From: JBAZDC01 sp041654595
GTDB lineage: Bacteria; Pseudomonadota; Gammaproteobacteria; Burkholderiales; Burkholderiaceae_B
Reading direction: 5' to 3'
NCBI GenBank assembly: GCA_964551305.1
Contig: CAZKBT010000007.1
Location: 1-64,000 of the forward strand
DNA: 64,000 nt
This document shows positions 1 to 8,790 of the stretch, in pieces (the first letter of the stretch is position 1; each line of letters starts with the position of its first letter). The translations under genes were made by a program, and so were the position numbers. Below the pieces are notes generated by a model. The model saw only the letters and a list, made by a program, of their open reading frames with translations. It was not told where the DNA came from and made no database searches.

Positions 1-111
1 GCTGCCCCGTTCGCCCCCTTGCCGGAAAGCATGGCGCGATCCGCCGACGTGCTGGCCATCACGCGAACCTGGCACTTCACCAACAACCAACTGGAAACGG
101 CCCAACCATGA
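1..111 (+). CDS. C-terminal end of an upstream gene (partial)
   Basis: Frame 1 is open from the window edge to a TGA at 109-111, giving the last 36 residues of a protein that ends in LETAQP. The stop overlaps the aroE start codon as ATGA, which indicates a real co-transcribed gene. The fragment contains no motif I can assign. In some beta-proteobacteria a ribonuclease II family gene precedes aroE and mtgA, but nothing in these 36 residues confirms that. Confidence 0.6.
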   Translation, partial: AAPFAPLPESMARSADVLAITRTWHFTNNQLETAQP

Positions 112-959
112 CCCAGACCGCCTCCATCGTCCGCTGCGCCGTGATCGGCAATCCGATCTCCCATAGCCGCTCCCCCTTCATCCACCAGGGCTTCGCCCGC
201 CAGACGGGCTTGGCGCTGCGTTACGACACGATCGAAGCGCCGCTGTCCGGGTTCGCCCGGGAAGTGGAACGATTCTTCGCCGAAGGCGGGATAGGCCTGA
301 ACGTCACCGTGCCGTTCAAGCAAGAGGCGTTTCGCCTGGCCGGCGATGCGCTCAGCGCGCGCGCGCGCATCGCCGGCGCGGTCAATACGCTATGGATGAA
401 ACAGGACCGTCTGCATGGCTGCAACACGGACGGAGTCGGGCTGCTCGGCGACATCACCCGTCTGGGCTATCCGCCCGAAGGCAAGCGCATCCTGATCGTG
501 GGCGCGGGCGGCGCGGCGCGCGGCGTCCTGGAACCGCTGCTCAGGGCCGGATGCGCCGTCCTGCGCGTCGTCAATCGCACGCCGGGCCGCGCCCTGGAAT
601 TGCAGGATCACCTGAGCCTACACGCCCCCGAGCTGGCCGCGCGCCTCCAAGTGGGAGGGCTGGATCAAGCCGCCGGAAGCTGGGACATCGTCATCAACGC
701 CACGTCGAGCGGCCTGGCGAGCCAGGCGCCGCCGCTGCCCGCGGGACTCTTTGCAGCCGGCGCCCTGGCCTACGACATGGTCTACGGTCCCCGGGCCACA
801 GCCTTCATGCGGCAAGCGGCCGACGACGGCGCCGCCACGACGGCGGACGGCCTGGGCATGCTGGTCGGCCAGGCCGCCGCCAGCTTCGCCATCTGGCATG
901 GACGCGCGCCCGACATCGGCTCCACCCTCACGGCGCTGCGCGACACGCTTTATACTTGA
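108..959 (+). CDS. aroE: Shikimate dehydrogenase AroE
   Basis: NADPH-dependent reduction of 3-dehydroshikimate to shikimate in the cytoplasmic aromatic amino acid pathway. The 283 residues match the family length. The substrate-site motif SHSRSP is at residues 18-23, NVTVPFKQ at 65-72 contains the catalytic Lys71, NTDG at 106-109 supplies the catalytic Asp108, and a glycine-rich GAGGAARG nucleotide-binding loop follows near residue 132. The start is fixed by the ATGA overlap with the preceding reading frame. mtgA begins six bases downstream, so the two are probably one transcript. No anomalies. Confidence 0.97.
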   Translation: MTQTASIVRCAVIGNPISHSRSPFIHQGFARQTGLALRYDTIEAPLSGFAREVERFFAEGGIGLNVTVPFKQEAFRLAGDALSARARIAGAVNTLWMKQDRLHGCNTDGVGLLGDITRLGYPPEGKRILIVGAGGAARGVLEPLLRAGCAVLRVVNRTPGRALELQDHLSLHAPELAARLQVGGLDQAAGSWDIVINATSSGLASQAPPLPAGLFAAGALAYDMVYGPRATAFMRQAADDGAATTADGLGMLVGQAAASFAIWHGRAPDIGSTLTALRDTLYT

Positions 960-964
960 TCCCC

Positions 965-1687
965 ATGGCCGAACCTCGACTGAACAAAACCAAAGTGGCG
1001 GGCGTCACGATACTCTTGGGCATCGTGGCTTTTCTCCTGTATCAATTGGGTCTGTTCCTGATGGTGATCTGGTACAACTTCCAGAACCCGGGAGGCTCCG
1101 CCTTCATGTCCGCCGCCCTGCGCGAACTGCGCGCTGACAATCCCGATGCACGGATCGCCTATCAATGGGTGCCTTATGAACAGATCGGCGCATCGCTCAA
1201 GCGCGCGGTCGTGGCCTCCGAGGACGCAAAATTCTTCGAGCACGACGGCGTGGAGTGGGACGCCATACGCAAGGCATGGGAATACAACCGCCGGCAGGCT
1301 CGGGAAGGCGGGACCCGCCGCCGCGGCGGCTCGACCATCACGCAGCAACTGGCGAAAAACCTGTTTCTGTCGGAATCCAGATCTTATCTGCGCAAAGGCC
1401 AGGAATTGATACTGACCTACATGATCGAGGCCGTCATGGACAAACAACGCATACTAGAGCTTTATCTGAACGTCGCGCAGTGGGGCAAGGGCACCTTCGG
1501 AGCCCAGGCCGCGGCCCGGCGCTATTTCAAGACAGACGCGCGCCGCCTCAGCGCCCGCCAAGCGGCGCAGCTGGCCGCCATGCTGCCCAATCCCGTTTTC
1601 TACGAAGCCAGACGCAACACGCCTTATCTGAACAGCCGCACCAACACCATCCAGCAGCGCATGCGGCACATCCAGCTGCCCGATTAA
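965..1687 (+). CDS. mtgA: Monofunctional biosynthetic peptidoglycan transglycosylase MtgA
   Basis: Glycosyltransferase family 51 enzyme of 240 residues that polymerises lipid II into glycan strands at the outer face of the inner membrane. An N-terminal membrane anchor at about residues 12-36 (VTILLGIVAFLLYQLG) is followed by the GT51 domain, with EDAKFFEHDG carrying the catalytic Glu and GGSTITQQLAKNLFL as the second signature. There is no transpeptidase domain, so it is MtgA and not a bifunctional PBP. The ATG at 965 directly follows the aroE stop; the open frame extends upstream inside aroE but that part looks like shadow coding. Confidence 0.96.
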   Translation: MAEPRLNKTKVAGVTILLGIVAFLLYQLGLFLMVIWYNFQNPGGSAFMSAALRELRADNPDARIAYQWVPYEQIGASLKRAVVASEDAKFFEHDGVEWDAIRKAWEYNRRQAREGGTRRRGGSTITQQLAKNLFLSESRSYLRKGQELILTYMIEAVMDKQRILELYLNVAQWGKGTFGAQAAARRYFKTDARRLSARQAAQLAAMLPNPVFYEARRNTPYLNSRTNTIQQRMRHIQLPD

Positions 1688-1780
1688 ACTCGCGCCGCCA
1701 TACTTTTACGCCGGGATCCGTCCCGACAAGCGCCCAAAGTTTGTTAACCTCTCGGTTTACCGGAACGTCTTCCCAACCCT

Positions 1781-2962
1781 ATGCGCACCTCCCGCCGTTA
1801 TCTTGCCTTGGAAATTTATCGATCCAGCGCCGTCGTGCTGATCGCGCTAGTGGGGCTGTTCACGTTTTTTGCCCTGATCGAGGACCTGGACAACGTCGGC
1901 ACGAAGTTCACGCTGCTCAACCTGTTCTACATGCAGGCCCTGGCGCTGCCCACGCGCCTGTACGAACTGCTGCCCATCGGCCTGCTGATCGGCGCCGTAC
2001 TGGCGCTGGCGGGGCTGGCGCAGCGCAACGAACTGGTCATTCTGCGCGTATCGGGCGTCAGCGGCATCGCCCTGCTGAAAACACTCTGGATCATCACCAT
2101 TCCGATGGTCGTGGGCGCATTCCTGCTGTCCGAGATCGTGACCCCGGCCGCCGAAATCAAGAGTAGCGAAGCCAGCCTGACTCTGTTGGGAAAAGCCGGC
2201 GGGGGCCGCCTGAACAGCGGCTACTGGTTCAAGGAATCCGACGGCCAGGGCTCGACGCGCATCATCAATATCGCGCAGCTGAAGGTGAACGGCGACGTCA
2301 ACGGGATCACACTGTATGAGTTCAACGCCGCGCAAGAACTGACGCACTTTTCCCAGGCCGAAACCGGCACGTTCGGCGACGGCACGCTGACCTTGAACGA
2401 CGTCGTCCAGACCACCGTCGCCGCCAAAGCCGTCTCGGCGCTCTCCATGCCGGAAAGCAACGAGCAGGCCTTGACGCAGGTCGAGACCGTCCCTTCCCGG
2501 ACGTTGAGTTCGACCCTGACGCCCGAACGGCTGTTTGCGCGGGTGCTGACGCCCGAACGCATGTCCATCCTGGACTTGGTCGACTACATTGGCTATCTGA
2601 AAAACAATCATCTGCAGACGGACAGGCAAACCGTCGCGCTGTGGCGCAAGATCGCCTACCCGTTCACGCTGCTGGTCATGATCACCATCGCCGCGCCGAT
2701 CGGCTTCATGCAGACCCGTCGCGGCGGGGTTGGGACCAAAGTCTTCGTGGGGATATTGCTGGGCGTGGGATTCTTCATGCTCAATCAGCTGGCGCTGAAT
2801 ATCGGCATGCTGAGCCGATGGGCTCCCTGGGTCACCGCGCTGGTGCCGAATCTGGCTGCGCTGGGCGTCGCGTTGATGGCGCTGCTTCTGATGGAAAACC
2901 AGCACAACGTGCGCAGACTGGTGCTGCGCCATTGGCCGGCTGCGGATAATCCGGCGCGATGA
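1781..2962 (+). CDS. lptG: LPS export ABC transporter permease LptG
   Basis: Inner-membrane permease of the LptB2FG complex that extracts lipopolysaccharide and passes it to the LptC-A-D bridge. The 393 residues show the YjgP/YjgQ layout: transmembrane helices near residues 15-35, 55-75 and 100-120, a periplasmic beta-rich domain at about 130-280, then three C-terminal helices. It resembles LptG more than LptF by the TPERLFARVLTPERMSILDLVDYIGYLKNN region before the last helices. lptF is not adjacent in this window. The stop overlaps the apaH start as ATGA. I assign LptG with some residual chance of LptF. Confidence 0.88.
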   Translation: MRTSRRYLALEIYRSSAVVLIALVGLFTFFALIEDLDNVGTKFTLLNLFYMQALALPTRLYELLPIGLLIGAVLALAGLAQRNELVILRVSGVSGIALLKTLWIITIPMVVGAFLLSEIVTPAAEIKSSEASLTLLGKAGGGRLNSGYWFKESDGQGSTRIINIAQLKVNGDVNGITLYEFNAAQELTHFSQAETGTFGDGTLTLNDVVQTTVAAKAVSALSMPESNEQALTQVETVPSRTLSSTLTPERLFARVLTPERMSILDLVDYIGYLKNNHLQTDRQTVALWRKIAYPFTLLVMITIAAPIGFMQTRRGGVGTKVFVGILLGVGFFMLNQLALNIGMLSRWAPWVTALVPNLAALGVALMALLLMENQHNVRRLVLRHWPAADNPAR

Positions 2963-3903
2963 ACACATTCCCCGATACATGGCTGATCGGCGACATCCAG
3001 GGGTGCTGCGCCCCCTTGCGCGCGCTGCTTGCCCATCCCGACATAGGCTCGGATCCCCATGCTCGCCTTTGGTTTGCGGGCGACCTGGTCAACCGGGGCC
3101 CGCAGTCGCTGGAAGCATTGCGCACGATCGCCGGTTTGGGCGAACGCGCCGTCACGGTCCTTGGCAATCACGATCTGCATCTGATCGCCGTGTACGCCGG
3201 CATCCGCAAGCAGGGCCAATCCGACACGCTGACGGATATCCTGGACGCGCCTGACGTCGACGACTTGATCGACTGGCTCAGGCACCGGCCCCTTGCGCAC
3301 TACGAACAAGGCCATCTCTTGGTGCACGCCGGCGTGCCGGCGGCCTGGTCCGTCGAAAAAACGCTCAACCTGGCGGCCGAAGTGCAGGACGCCTTGCGCG
3401 GCAAGGACTGGCGCCGTCACCTGGCGAATATGTTCGGCAACGAGCCGCGCGCCTGGGCTGACACCCTGCGGGGCGAGCAACGGCAACGCTATATCGTCAA
3501 CGCCCTGACGCGCATGCGCATGTGCGCGGAAAACGGCGAGCTGAACTTCTCCCATAAAGGCCCGCCCGAAAAGCGCGACGGCTTGATGCCCTGGTTCGAA
3601 CTGCCCGACCGGGGCGCCGCCGGCGCCACCGTCGTATTCGGACACTGGTCGGCCCTGGGGCTGCATATGACACCTCATGTCATCGGCTTGGACACCGGCT
3701 GCGTATGGGGAAGGCAATTGACGGCCGTACGGCTGCATGACCGCAAGCTCGTGCAGATTTCCTGCGCCGGACAAGGCAGGCAGGAAAGCGGCAGCAAGCA
3801 AGCAAGCCAAGAACAAAGACAGCGCATAGGGCCGAGTCAGTGCGCCCGACCGTCCTGCGCGTCGGCTTCGCCGGGCAGCACCGCGGCGCGGATCCGGCCG
3901 TGA
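2959..3903 (+). CDS. apaH: Symmetrical bis(5'-nucleosyl)-tetraphosphatase ApaH
   Basis: Metallophosphoesterase that hydrolyses Ap4A to two ADP (and can act as an RNA decapping enzyme). Metal-binding motifs are visible: IGDIQGC at 7-13, FAGDLVNRGP at about 35-44 and LGNHDLHL at about 69-76, followed by a later HWSALGL histidine motif. The start overlaps lptG by ATGA. At 314 residues it is longer than the usual ~275-280. The extra C-terminal tail is Ser/Gln/Arg-rich, looks like low-complexity read-through, and overlaps the 3' end of the convergent plsC-like gene by 67 bases. Confidence 0.93.
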   Translation: MNTFPDTWLIGDIQGCCAPLRALLAHPDIGSDPHARLWFAGDLVNRGPQSLEALRTIAGLGERAVTVLGNHDLHLIAVYAGIRKQGQSDTLTDILDAPDVDDLIDWLRHRPLAHYEQGHLLVHAGVPAAWSVEKTLNLAAEVQDALRGKDWRRHLANMFGNEPRAWADTLRGEQRQRYIVNALTRMRMCAENGELNFSHKGPPEKRDGLMPWFELPDRGAAGATVVFGHWSALGLHMTPHVIGLDTGCVWGRQLTAVRLHDRKLVQISCAGQGRQESGSKQASQEQRQRIGPSQCARPSCASASPGSTAARIRP

Positions 3904-4610
3904 GTGTAGTCCGCTATCCGCGCCCGCCCCAGCTCGACGCAACGATCACAGGAAATGATGGACAGGAACTCGACCTGCACCAGCACCTGCCTGACGCCGA
4001 GCAAGCACCATAGATTACCGACCAAGGTCTGTTCGCCCACGAAGGCGTGCTCTATGCTGCGTCGCCCCTTATGAAAAAATCGCAGCGCCACCGGCTGTAT
4101 GTCGATCTGCGCGCGTATGGCCGCATCGAAAAGACTCGAGTGAAACGGCGCGACATCGAATCCCGACGAGGTCGTGCCTTCGGGGAACAGACCCACCACG
4201 TGACCCTGGTCGAAGCGTTGCTTCATTTGCTCGCCCACCCGGCGTATGGCTTGCCGGCTGTTCCGTTCGATGAAGACGGTGCCCGCGCCCGCCACCAGCC
4301 AGCCGATCACCGGCCAGCGACGGATTTCGCTTTTCGCCACGAAAACCGTCGGACGCACTTTGTTCAGAACAAAAATGTCGACCCATGAAACATGATTCGC
4401 CACCCACAGCATCGGCGCATCCAGCTTGGGATCGCCGTGCACCTGCACCTTGATGCCGCACAGCCACACCAGGGCGGCGGACCAGTACCGGTTCATGGCC
4501 AGCCGCACGGACATGGGAACCAAGGGAAAAATCAACGTCACCGAGAGCAACCCCAATAGAATCAGGACGGTGACGGGAATGATCCTAAGTGAAAAAAGCA
4601 ATAGCCTCAA
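3837..4610 (-). CDS. 1-acyl-sn-glycerol-3-phosphate acyltransferase (PlsC family)
   Basis: Membrane acyltransferase of the PlsC/LPLAT family that transfers an acyl chain to a lysophospholipid such as lysophosphatidate. Of the 257 residues, the first ~30 form a membrane segment. The HX4D catalytic motif is NHVSWVD with His73 and Asp78, and the phosphate-binding FPEGTTS motif is at 142-148. The start used is TTG at 4610, preceded by AGAGAGA at a suitable distance; no in-frame ATG lies earlier in the domain. The 3' end overlaps convergent apaH by 67 bases. The exact acceptor lipid cannot be told from sequence. Confidence 0.88.
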   Translation of the reverse strand: MRLLLFSLRIIPVTVLILLGLLSVTLIFPLVPMSVRLAMNRYWSAALVWLCGIKVQVHGDPKLDAPMLWVANHVSWVDIFVLNKVRPTVFVAKSEIRRWPVIGWLVAGAGTVFIERNSRQAIRRVGEQMKQRFDQGHVVGLFPEGTTSSGFDVAPFHSSLFDAAIRAQIDIQPVALRFFHKGRRSIEHAFVGEQTLVGNLWCLLGVRQVLVQVEFLSIISCDRCVELGRARIADYTHGRIRAAVLPGEADAQDGRAH

Positions 4611-4662
4611 ACGAATCTCTCTGTCGGGAATGGCGCGACAGCATCATATCGCCATTCACGCC

Positions 4663-5058
4663 TCAGGGCAGCGCATCGAGGTAACGCTGCAGGGTGACCG
4701 CCGCCGCAACGGCATCGTCATCCGCGTGGCTGCCCAGCAGCGCCTGGGCCTCCAGGCTGCTGCCGCGCTCATCCACCAACACGACGTCCACGCCGAAGCG
4801 GCCATGCAGCTGGCGCGCAAAACGACGCGCATGCAAGCTGGCATATTGCTCTTGGCCGTCGGCGGTCAGCGGCAACCCCACGATAACGCGGTCGGGATGC
4901 CATTCATCCAGCAATTCCCGGATGGCGGCAAAGCGCTGATCACGCGTCGCCGCTCGCAGGATATCCAAGGCCCTGGCCTGGCGGGTCAGGGTGTTGCCGA
5001 TCGCGACACCGATCTTCTTCAGGCCGTAATCAAAAGACAACAGCGTCTCTTCAGGCAT
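4663..5058 (-). CDS. ruvX: Putative pre-16S rRNA nuclease / Holliday junction resolvase-like RuvX (YqgF)
   Basis: RNase H-fold nuclease of the YqgF family, implicated in maturation of 16S rRNA 5' ends. The 131 residues include FDYGLKKIGVAIG with Asp10, VGLPLTADG near residue 60 and VDER near residue 96, the usual acidic-site motifs. The start codon overlaps the end of yqgE by eight bases, which fits the common yqgE-yqgF operon. No anomalies. Confidence 0.94.
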   Translation of the reverse strand: MPEETLLSFDYGLKKIGVAIGNTLTRQARALDILRAATRDQRFAAIRELLDEWHPDRVIVGLPLTADGQEQYASLHARRFARQLHGRFGVDVVLVDERGSSLEAQALLGSHADDDAVAAAVTLQRYLDALP

Positions 5059-5644
5059 GTCCGATATCGCTGGCCAACATGGACGAATCGATACCCAGCT
5101 GGCTCAATGCCGCCTCGTACCTGTTTTCAAAAGGCGTCTGGAACAGCAGGGCGGAGGTGGCCTGCACATTGAGCCACGCGTTCTGCGCCAACTCGCTTTC
5201 AAGTTGCCCGGCTCCCCAACCCGCATAGCCGAGCGTAACCAGTATCTGTTCCGGGCCGCGCCCCTGCGCCACATCCTGGAGGATGTCGCGGGACGTGGTC
5301 AGGGCGATGTCGCCTATACGCACGCTGGATGCGTACTCGCCCAGCGGGGCATGCAACACGAAGCCCCGATCGGTCTGGACGGGGCCGCCGAATACCACCG
5401 GCGTGTCCTGGACCGGACCGAGGTCGAGGATCGGATCGAGCTGGATGCGCTTGAGCAGACCGCCCACCGTTAGATCCGTGGGGCGATTGATCACCAGGCC
5501 CAAGGCGCCGTGCTCGGTGTGCTCGCACAAATAGATGACCGAATGCGCCAGGCTGCCCGACACCCTGCCCGGCATCGCCAGCAATAATTGACGCGACAGA
5601 TCCACGTGTTGAATTGAACCGGGTACGTTTTCGGAAATGCTCAT
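5051..5644 (-). CDS. yqgE: YqgE/AlgH family protein (UPF0301)
   Basis: Conserved protein of unknown biochemical role, often paired with ruvX. The 197 residues contain LLLAMPG near the N-terminus, LGLVINRPTDLTVGGLL and the PVVFGGPVQTDRGFVLH signature, then GYAGWGAGQLESEL, all typical of the family. The ATG at 5644 was chosen because AGGAGG sits seven bases upstream; the ATG at 5650 lies almost on top of that site. Located between rubA and ruvX on the same strand. Confidence 0.93.
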   Translation of the reverse strand: MSISENVPGSIQHVDLSRQLLLAMPGRVSGSLAHSVIYLCEHTEHGALGLVINRPTDLTVGGLLKRIQLDPILDLGPVQDTPVVFGGPVQTDRGFVLHAPLGEYASSVRIGDIALTTSRDILQDVAQGRGPEQILVTLGYAGWGAGQLESELAQNAWLNVQATSALLFQTPFENRYEAALSQLGIDSSMLASDIGHA

Positions 5645-5685
5645 GATCATTCCTCCTGGTTCAAAAAAACGCCTCAGGATCAAGC

Positions 5686-5850
5686 TTACACTTCCATCAG
5701 CTCAAAGTCTTCTTTTCGAGCGCCGCATTCGGGGCAAACCCAATTCGGGGGCACGTCCTCCCAACGGGTGCCCGGCGCGATACCTTCTTCAGGCAGACCG
5801 GCTTCCTCGTCGTATATCCACCCACAGATCAAACACATCCACGTACGCAT
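5686..5850 (-). CDS. rubA: Rubredoxin
   Basis: A 54-residue iron-only redox protein of the cytoplasm. It begins MRTWMCLICGWIYDEE, and two Cys pairs (Cys6-Cys9 in CLICG, Cys39-Cys42 in CPECG) would coordinate one iron in an FeS4 site. The central residues Gly-Thr-Arg-Trp-Glu-Asp-Val-Pro and the Trp before CPECG are standard rubredoxin features. It lies 41 bases upstream of yqgE on the same strand and diverges from the thiD-like gene. Confidence 0.95.
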   Translation of the reverse strand: MRTWMCLICGWIYDEEAGLPEEGIAPGTRWEDVPPNWVCPECGARKEDFELMEV

Positions 5851-5966
5851 GCTTTTCTTTGCTCACTGAAAAATCGAACCGGACGCCAACGGCATCCTGC
5901 CAGTTCCATTAGAATGAGGCCAATATTACTAAACCCAATGGGTCTTGCTTTGATATTAGCCAAAGT

Positions 5967-6800
5967 TTGTTACCAACGCTGATTATCGCCGACGTGTTTA
6001 CCCCTTCACCCCCCATCGTGCATTTGTTTGGTCCTTTCGACCCATCCGGCGCCGGCAGCCTGCCCGCCGATGCCGTCAGTTGCGCCGCATTGGGCTGCCA
6101 TGCCCTGGGCACGGTCACGTCCGTACTCGTGCGCGACACCGCCAATACCGAGGAAATCCAGCCCGTGCAGCCCGAGCTCATCGACGACCAGGCGCGCAGC
6201 CTGCTCGAAGACATGCCTGTGCAAGCCATCAAGGTCGGCGCGCTGCACTCGCTGGATGCCGTCAGCGTGATCGCCCAGATCGCCGCCGACTATGCGTCGG
6301 TGCCGCTGATCCTCCAGCTCGAACCCCTGGCCGACGAATCGCTGCTTTCCGACACCGACCCCGAAGACCTGCTTGGCGCGGTCATGGAATTGGTCCTGCC
6401 GCTGGCCCATCTGGCCATCGCCGACCATGCGTTACTGCAACAATGGCGCGACCAGGGTATTTTGCCGGGCGACACAGGCGGCGACCCGATCGCCCAGGCC
6501 TTGTTGGACTATAACCCGCGCTGGGTCCTGGTCAACGGCATGCCGCTGCGGCCGGGACAATTGGCGCACATGCTGTACGGCCAGGACGGCGAAATCGCTT
6601 CCTGGACCCAAGGCCCCGCCGCCACGCGGGTTCTCGACGCGAACGGCCCGCTGACCTGCGCGATCCTGGCGCAGTTAGCGCAAGGACGCGACGTACGCCA
6701 GGCCATCGATGCCGCCCTGCCCATCGCAACGGAACTGGCATCCCGGCAGTTCCAGCCCGGCATGGGCAACCGACTGATAGACCGCACCGCACGACCATGA
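5967..6800 (+). CDS. ThiD-like hydroxymethylpyrimidine/phosphomethylpyrimidine kinase, atypical
   Basis: Ribokinase-fold protein of the ThiD family, expected to phosphorylate HMP or HMP-phosphate in thiamine synthesis. FGPFDPSGAGSLPADAVSCAALGCHALGTVTS resembles the ThiD N-terminal signature. The C-terminal phosphate-binding segment, normally GTGCTLS, reads DANGPLTCAILA at about residues 224-235, so the usual Gly-Thr-Gly-Cys loop is altered. The start is uncertain: TTG at 5967 gives 277 residues, while GTG codons at 5994 and 6018 are also possible, and no clear ribosome site decides. The stop overlaps thiE by ATGA, which supports a thiamine role. Confidence 0.8.
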   Translation: MLPTLIIADVFTPSPPIVHLFGPFDPSGAGSLPADAVSCAALGCHALGTVTSVLVRDTANTEEIQPVQPELIDDQARSLLEDMPVQAIKVGALHSLDAVSVIAQIAADYASVPLILQLEPLADESLLSDTDPEDLLGAVMELVLPLAHLAIADHALLQQWRDQGILPGDTGGDPIAQALLDYNPRWVLVNGMPLRPGQLAHMLYGQDGEIASWTQGPAATRVLDANGPLTCAILAQLAQGRDVRQAIDAALPIATELASRQFQPGMGNRLIDRTARP

Positions 6801-7471
6801 CGAAGACCATATTGCGCTTTCCGCGGGGACTCTACGGCGTCACGCCTGAATGGGAAGACACCGACCGCCTGCTGGACGCCATTTCAGCCGCCGCCGAAGG
6901 CGGTATGAGCGCCCTGCAGTGGCGGCGCAAGACCTCGACGGCCGAGCAAAGACGCCGCCAGCTTCAGCGCGTCGCCGACCTGTGCAAAACCCTGGCGATC
7001 CCGTTGATCGTCAACGACGACTGGCGGCTGGCCGCCGACGTTCAGGCCGACGGCGTGCACATGGGCCGCGACGACGGCGACCCGACCCAAGCCAGGCTGG
7101 CTTTGGGACCTTCCCGCATCCTGGGATGCTCGTGCTATAACCAGCGCGCGCTGGCCGCCCAAGCGCTGGCCGCCGACGCCGATTACATCGCCTTTGGCGC
7201 CATGTACCCCTCGCGTATCAAACCCGATGCCGTTGCCGCCGGCCTGGAAGATATCGAGCAGGGCCGCATGCTGGCGGAAAGCGCCGCGGCGGGCCGTCGC
7301 GCGGCCGTCGTAGCCATCGGAGGAATTACCGCGGACAACGCCGCACCCCTCATCCATGCCGGCGCCGACAGCGTGGCCGTCATCAGCGGCCTGTTCGACA
7401 GTCCCGACATACGCGGCACGGCCGGCCGCTTCCGGGATTGCTTCGCCGGCCTATCCTTCACCACTCTCTAA
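6797..7471 (+). CDS. thiE: Thiamine phosphate synthase ThiE
   Basis: Condenses HMP-PP with the thiazole phosphate (THZ-P) to give thiamine phosphate. The 224 residues form a TIM barrel with LQWRRK (equivalent to the LQLRxK signature) near residue 40, VNDDWRLAADVQADGVHMGRDD at about 72-94, GCSCYN at 114-119, and AIGGITADNAAPLIHAGADSVAVISGLF at the C-terminal phosphate site. The start overlaps the thiD-like stop, so the two are translationally coupled. hemL follows after 17 bases. Confidence 0.95.
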   Translation: MTKTILRFPRGLYGVTPEWEDTDRLLDAISAAAEGGMSALQWRRKTSTAEQRRRQLQRVADLCKTLAIPLIVNDDWRLAADVQADGVHMGRDDGDPTQARLALGPSRILGCSCYNQRALAAQALAADADYIAFGAMYPSRIKPDAVAAGLEDIEQGRMLAESAAAGRRAAVVAIGGITADNAAPLIHAGADSVAVISGLFDSPDIRGTAGRFRDCFAGLSFTTL

Positions 7472-7488
7472 ATCAAAGTATTCACGCC

Positions 7489-8766
7489 ATGTCCCGCAAC
7501 ACTGAATTATTCGAACGCGCCTGCCTGACCATTCCCGGCGGCGTGAATTCGCCCGTGCGCGCCTTCCGTTCCGTCGGCGGCACGCCCCGCTTCATCCAGC
7601 GCGCCCAAGGCCCATACGTCTGGGATGCCGATGGAAAGCAATATATCGATTACGTCGGGTCCTGGGGTCCGGCCATCTTGGGGCACGCGCATCCGGACGT
7701 CGTGCGCGCCGTTCAGGAAGCCGCGGTGAACGGCTTGTCGTTCGGGGCGCCGACCGAAGCCGAGGTCGAGATCGCCGAGGCCATCGTCGCGCGCCTGCCT
7801 TCGGTGGAAAAAGTCCGTCTCGTCAGCTCCGGCACGGAGGCGACCATGTCCGCCATTCGCCTGGCGCGCGGCGCCACGGGCCGCGACAAGATTCTGAAGT
7901 TCGAAGGCTGCTATCACGGCCACGCGGACAGCCTGCTGGTCAAGGCCGGCTCGGGCTTGCTGACCTTCGGCAACCCGACCTCGTCGGGCGTGCCCGCCGA
8001 ATTCATTCAGCATACGCTGGTACTGGACTACAACGATCCGGCGGCTGCCGAAACCGCATTCCGCGAGCACGGCGCGGACATCGCCTGCGTCATCATCGAG
8101 CCCATCGCCGGCAACATGAACCTGATCAAGCCCAAGGCCGGGTTCCTGCAAGGCCTGCGCGACCTGTGCACGCGACACGGCGCCATCCTGATCTTCGACG
8201 AGGTCATGACCGGCTTTCGCGTCGGCCCCCAAGGCGTGCAGGGGCTCACGGGCATCACGCCGGACCTCACCACCCTTGCCAAGGTCATCGGCGGCGGCAT
8301 GCCCGTGGGCGCATTCGGCGGCCGCGCCGACATCATGGACCACATCGCGCCCTTGGGCGGCGTCTACCAGGCTGGAACCCTTTCAGGCAATCCGGTTGCC
8401 GTCGCCGCCGGCCTGGCAACGCTGAAGCTGCTGGCGCAGCCTGGTTTCTACGACAAACTGACGGCCCAGACGACAAAACTGGCCCAGGGCCTGGCGCAAC
8501 GCGCCAAGGCGGCCGGCATCGCCTTCAGCGCGGATAGCGTGGGCGGCATGTTCGGCCTGTACTTTCGCGATACGGTGCCCGCATCGATGGCCGAAGCCTC
8601 GGACAGCGACATGGAACGGTTCAAAGCCTTTTTCCACGCCATGCTGGAAAAAGGGATCTATTTTGCGCCGTCCGCCTTCGAGGCTGGATTCGTCTCGGCC
8701 ACGCATGACGATCAAGTGATCCAGGCGACGCTGGACGCGGCCGAAGAGGTGTTCGCCACGTTGTAG
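7489..8766 (+). CDS. hemL: Glutamate-1-semialdehyde 2,1-aminomutase HemL
   Basis: PLP enzyme that converts glutamate-1-semialdehyde to 5-aminolevulinate in the C5 haem pathway. The 425 residues include IPGGVNSPVRAFR near the N-terminus, SSGTEATMSAIRLARG, IFDEVMTGFRVG with the PLP-ring Asp, and TLAKVIGGGMPVGAFGG with the Schiff-base Lys. The ATG at 7489 gives the canonical MSRN start; the longer open frame from 7438 overlaps thiE and is not used. It is the last housekeeping gene before the secretion island. Confidence 0.97.
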   Translation: MSRNTELFERACLTIPGGVNSPVRAFRSVGGTPRFIQRAQGPYVWDADGKQYIDYVGSWGPAILGHAHPDVVRAVQEAAVNGLSFGAPTEAEVEIAEAIVARLPSVEKVRLVSSGTEATMSAIRLARGATGRDKILKFEGCYHGHADSLLVKAGSGLLTFGNPTSSGVPAEFIQHTLVLDYNDPAAAETAFREHGADIACVIIEPIAGNMNLIKPKAGFLQGLRDLCTRHGAILIFDEVMTGFRVGPQGVQGLTGITPDLTTLAKVIGGGMPVGAFGGRADIMDHIAPLGGVYQAGTLSGNPVAVAAGLATLKLLAQPGFYDKLTAQTTKLAQGLAQRAKAAGIAFSADSVGGMFGLYFRDTVPASMAEASDSDMERFKAFFHAMLEKGIYFAPSAFEAGFVSATHDDQVIQATLDAAEEVFATL

Positions 8767-8790
8767 CGAAGCGTTTGCGCTGCTCCAACG

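Noticed and set aside
1847..2980. 377-codon open frame on the minus strand
   Set aside because: Antisense of lptG; composition (Gln, His, Arg, Asp) typical of a shadow frame.
8767..8790. Attachment site at the left island edge
   Set aside because: Only 24 bases separate hemL from the patatin stop, and no matching direct repeat was seen near 48900-48959.
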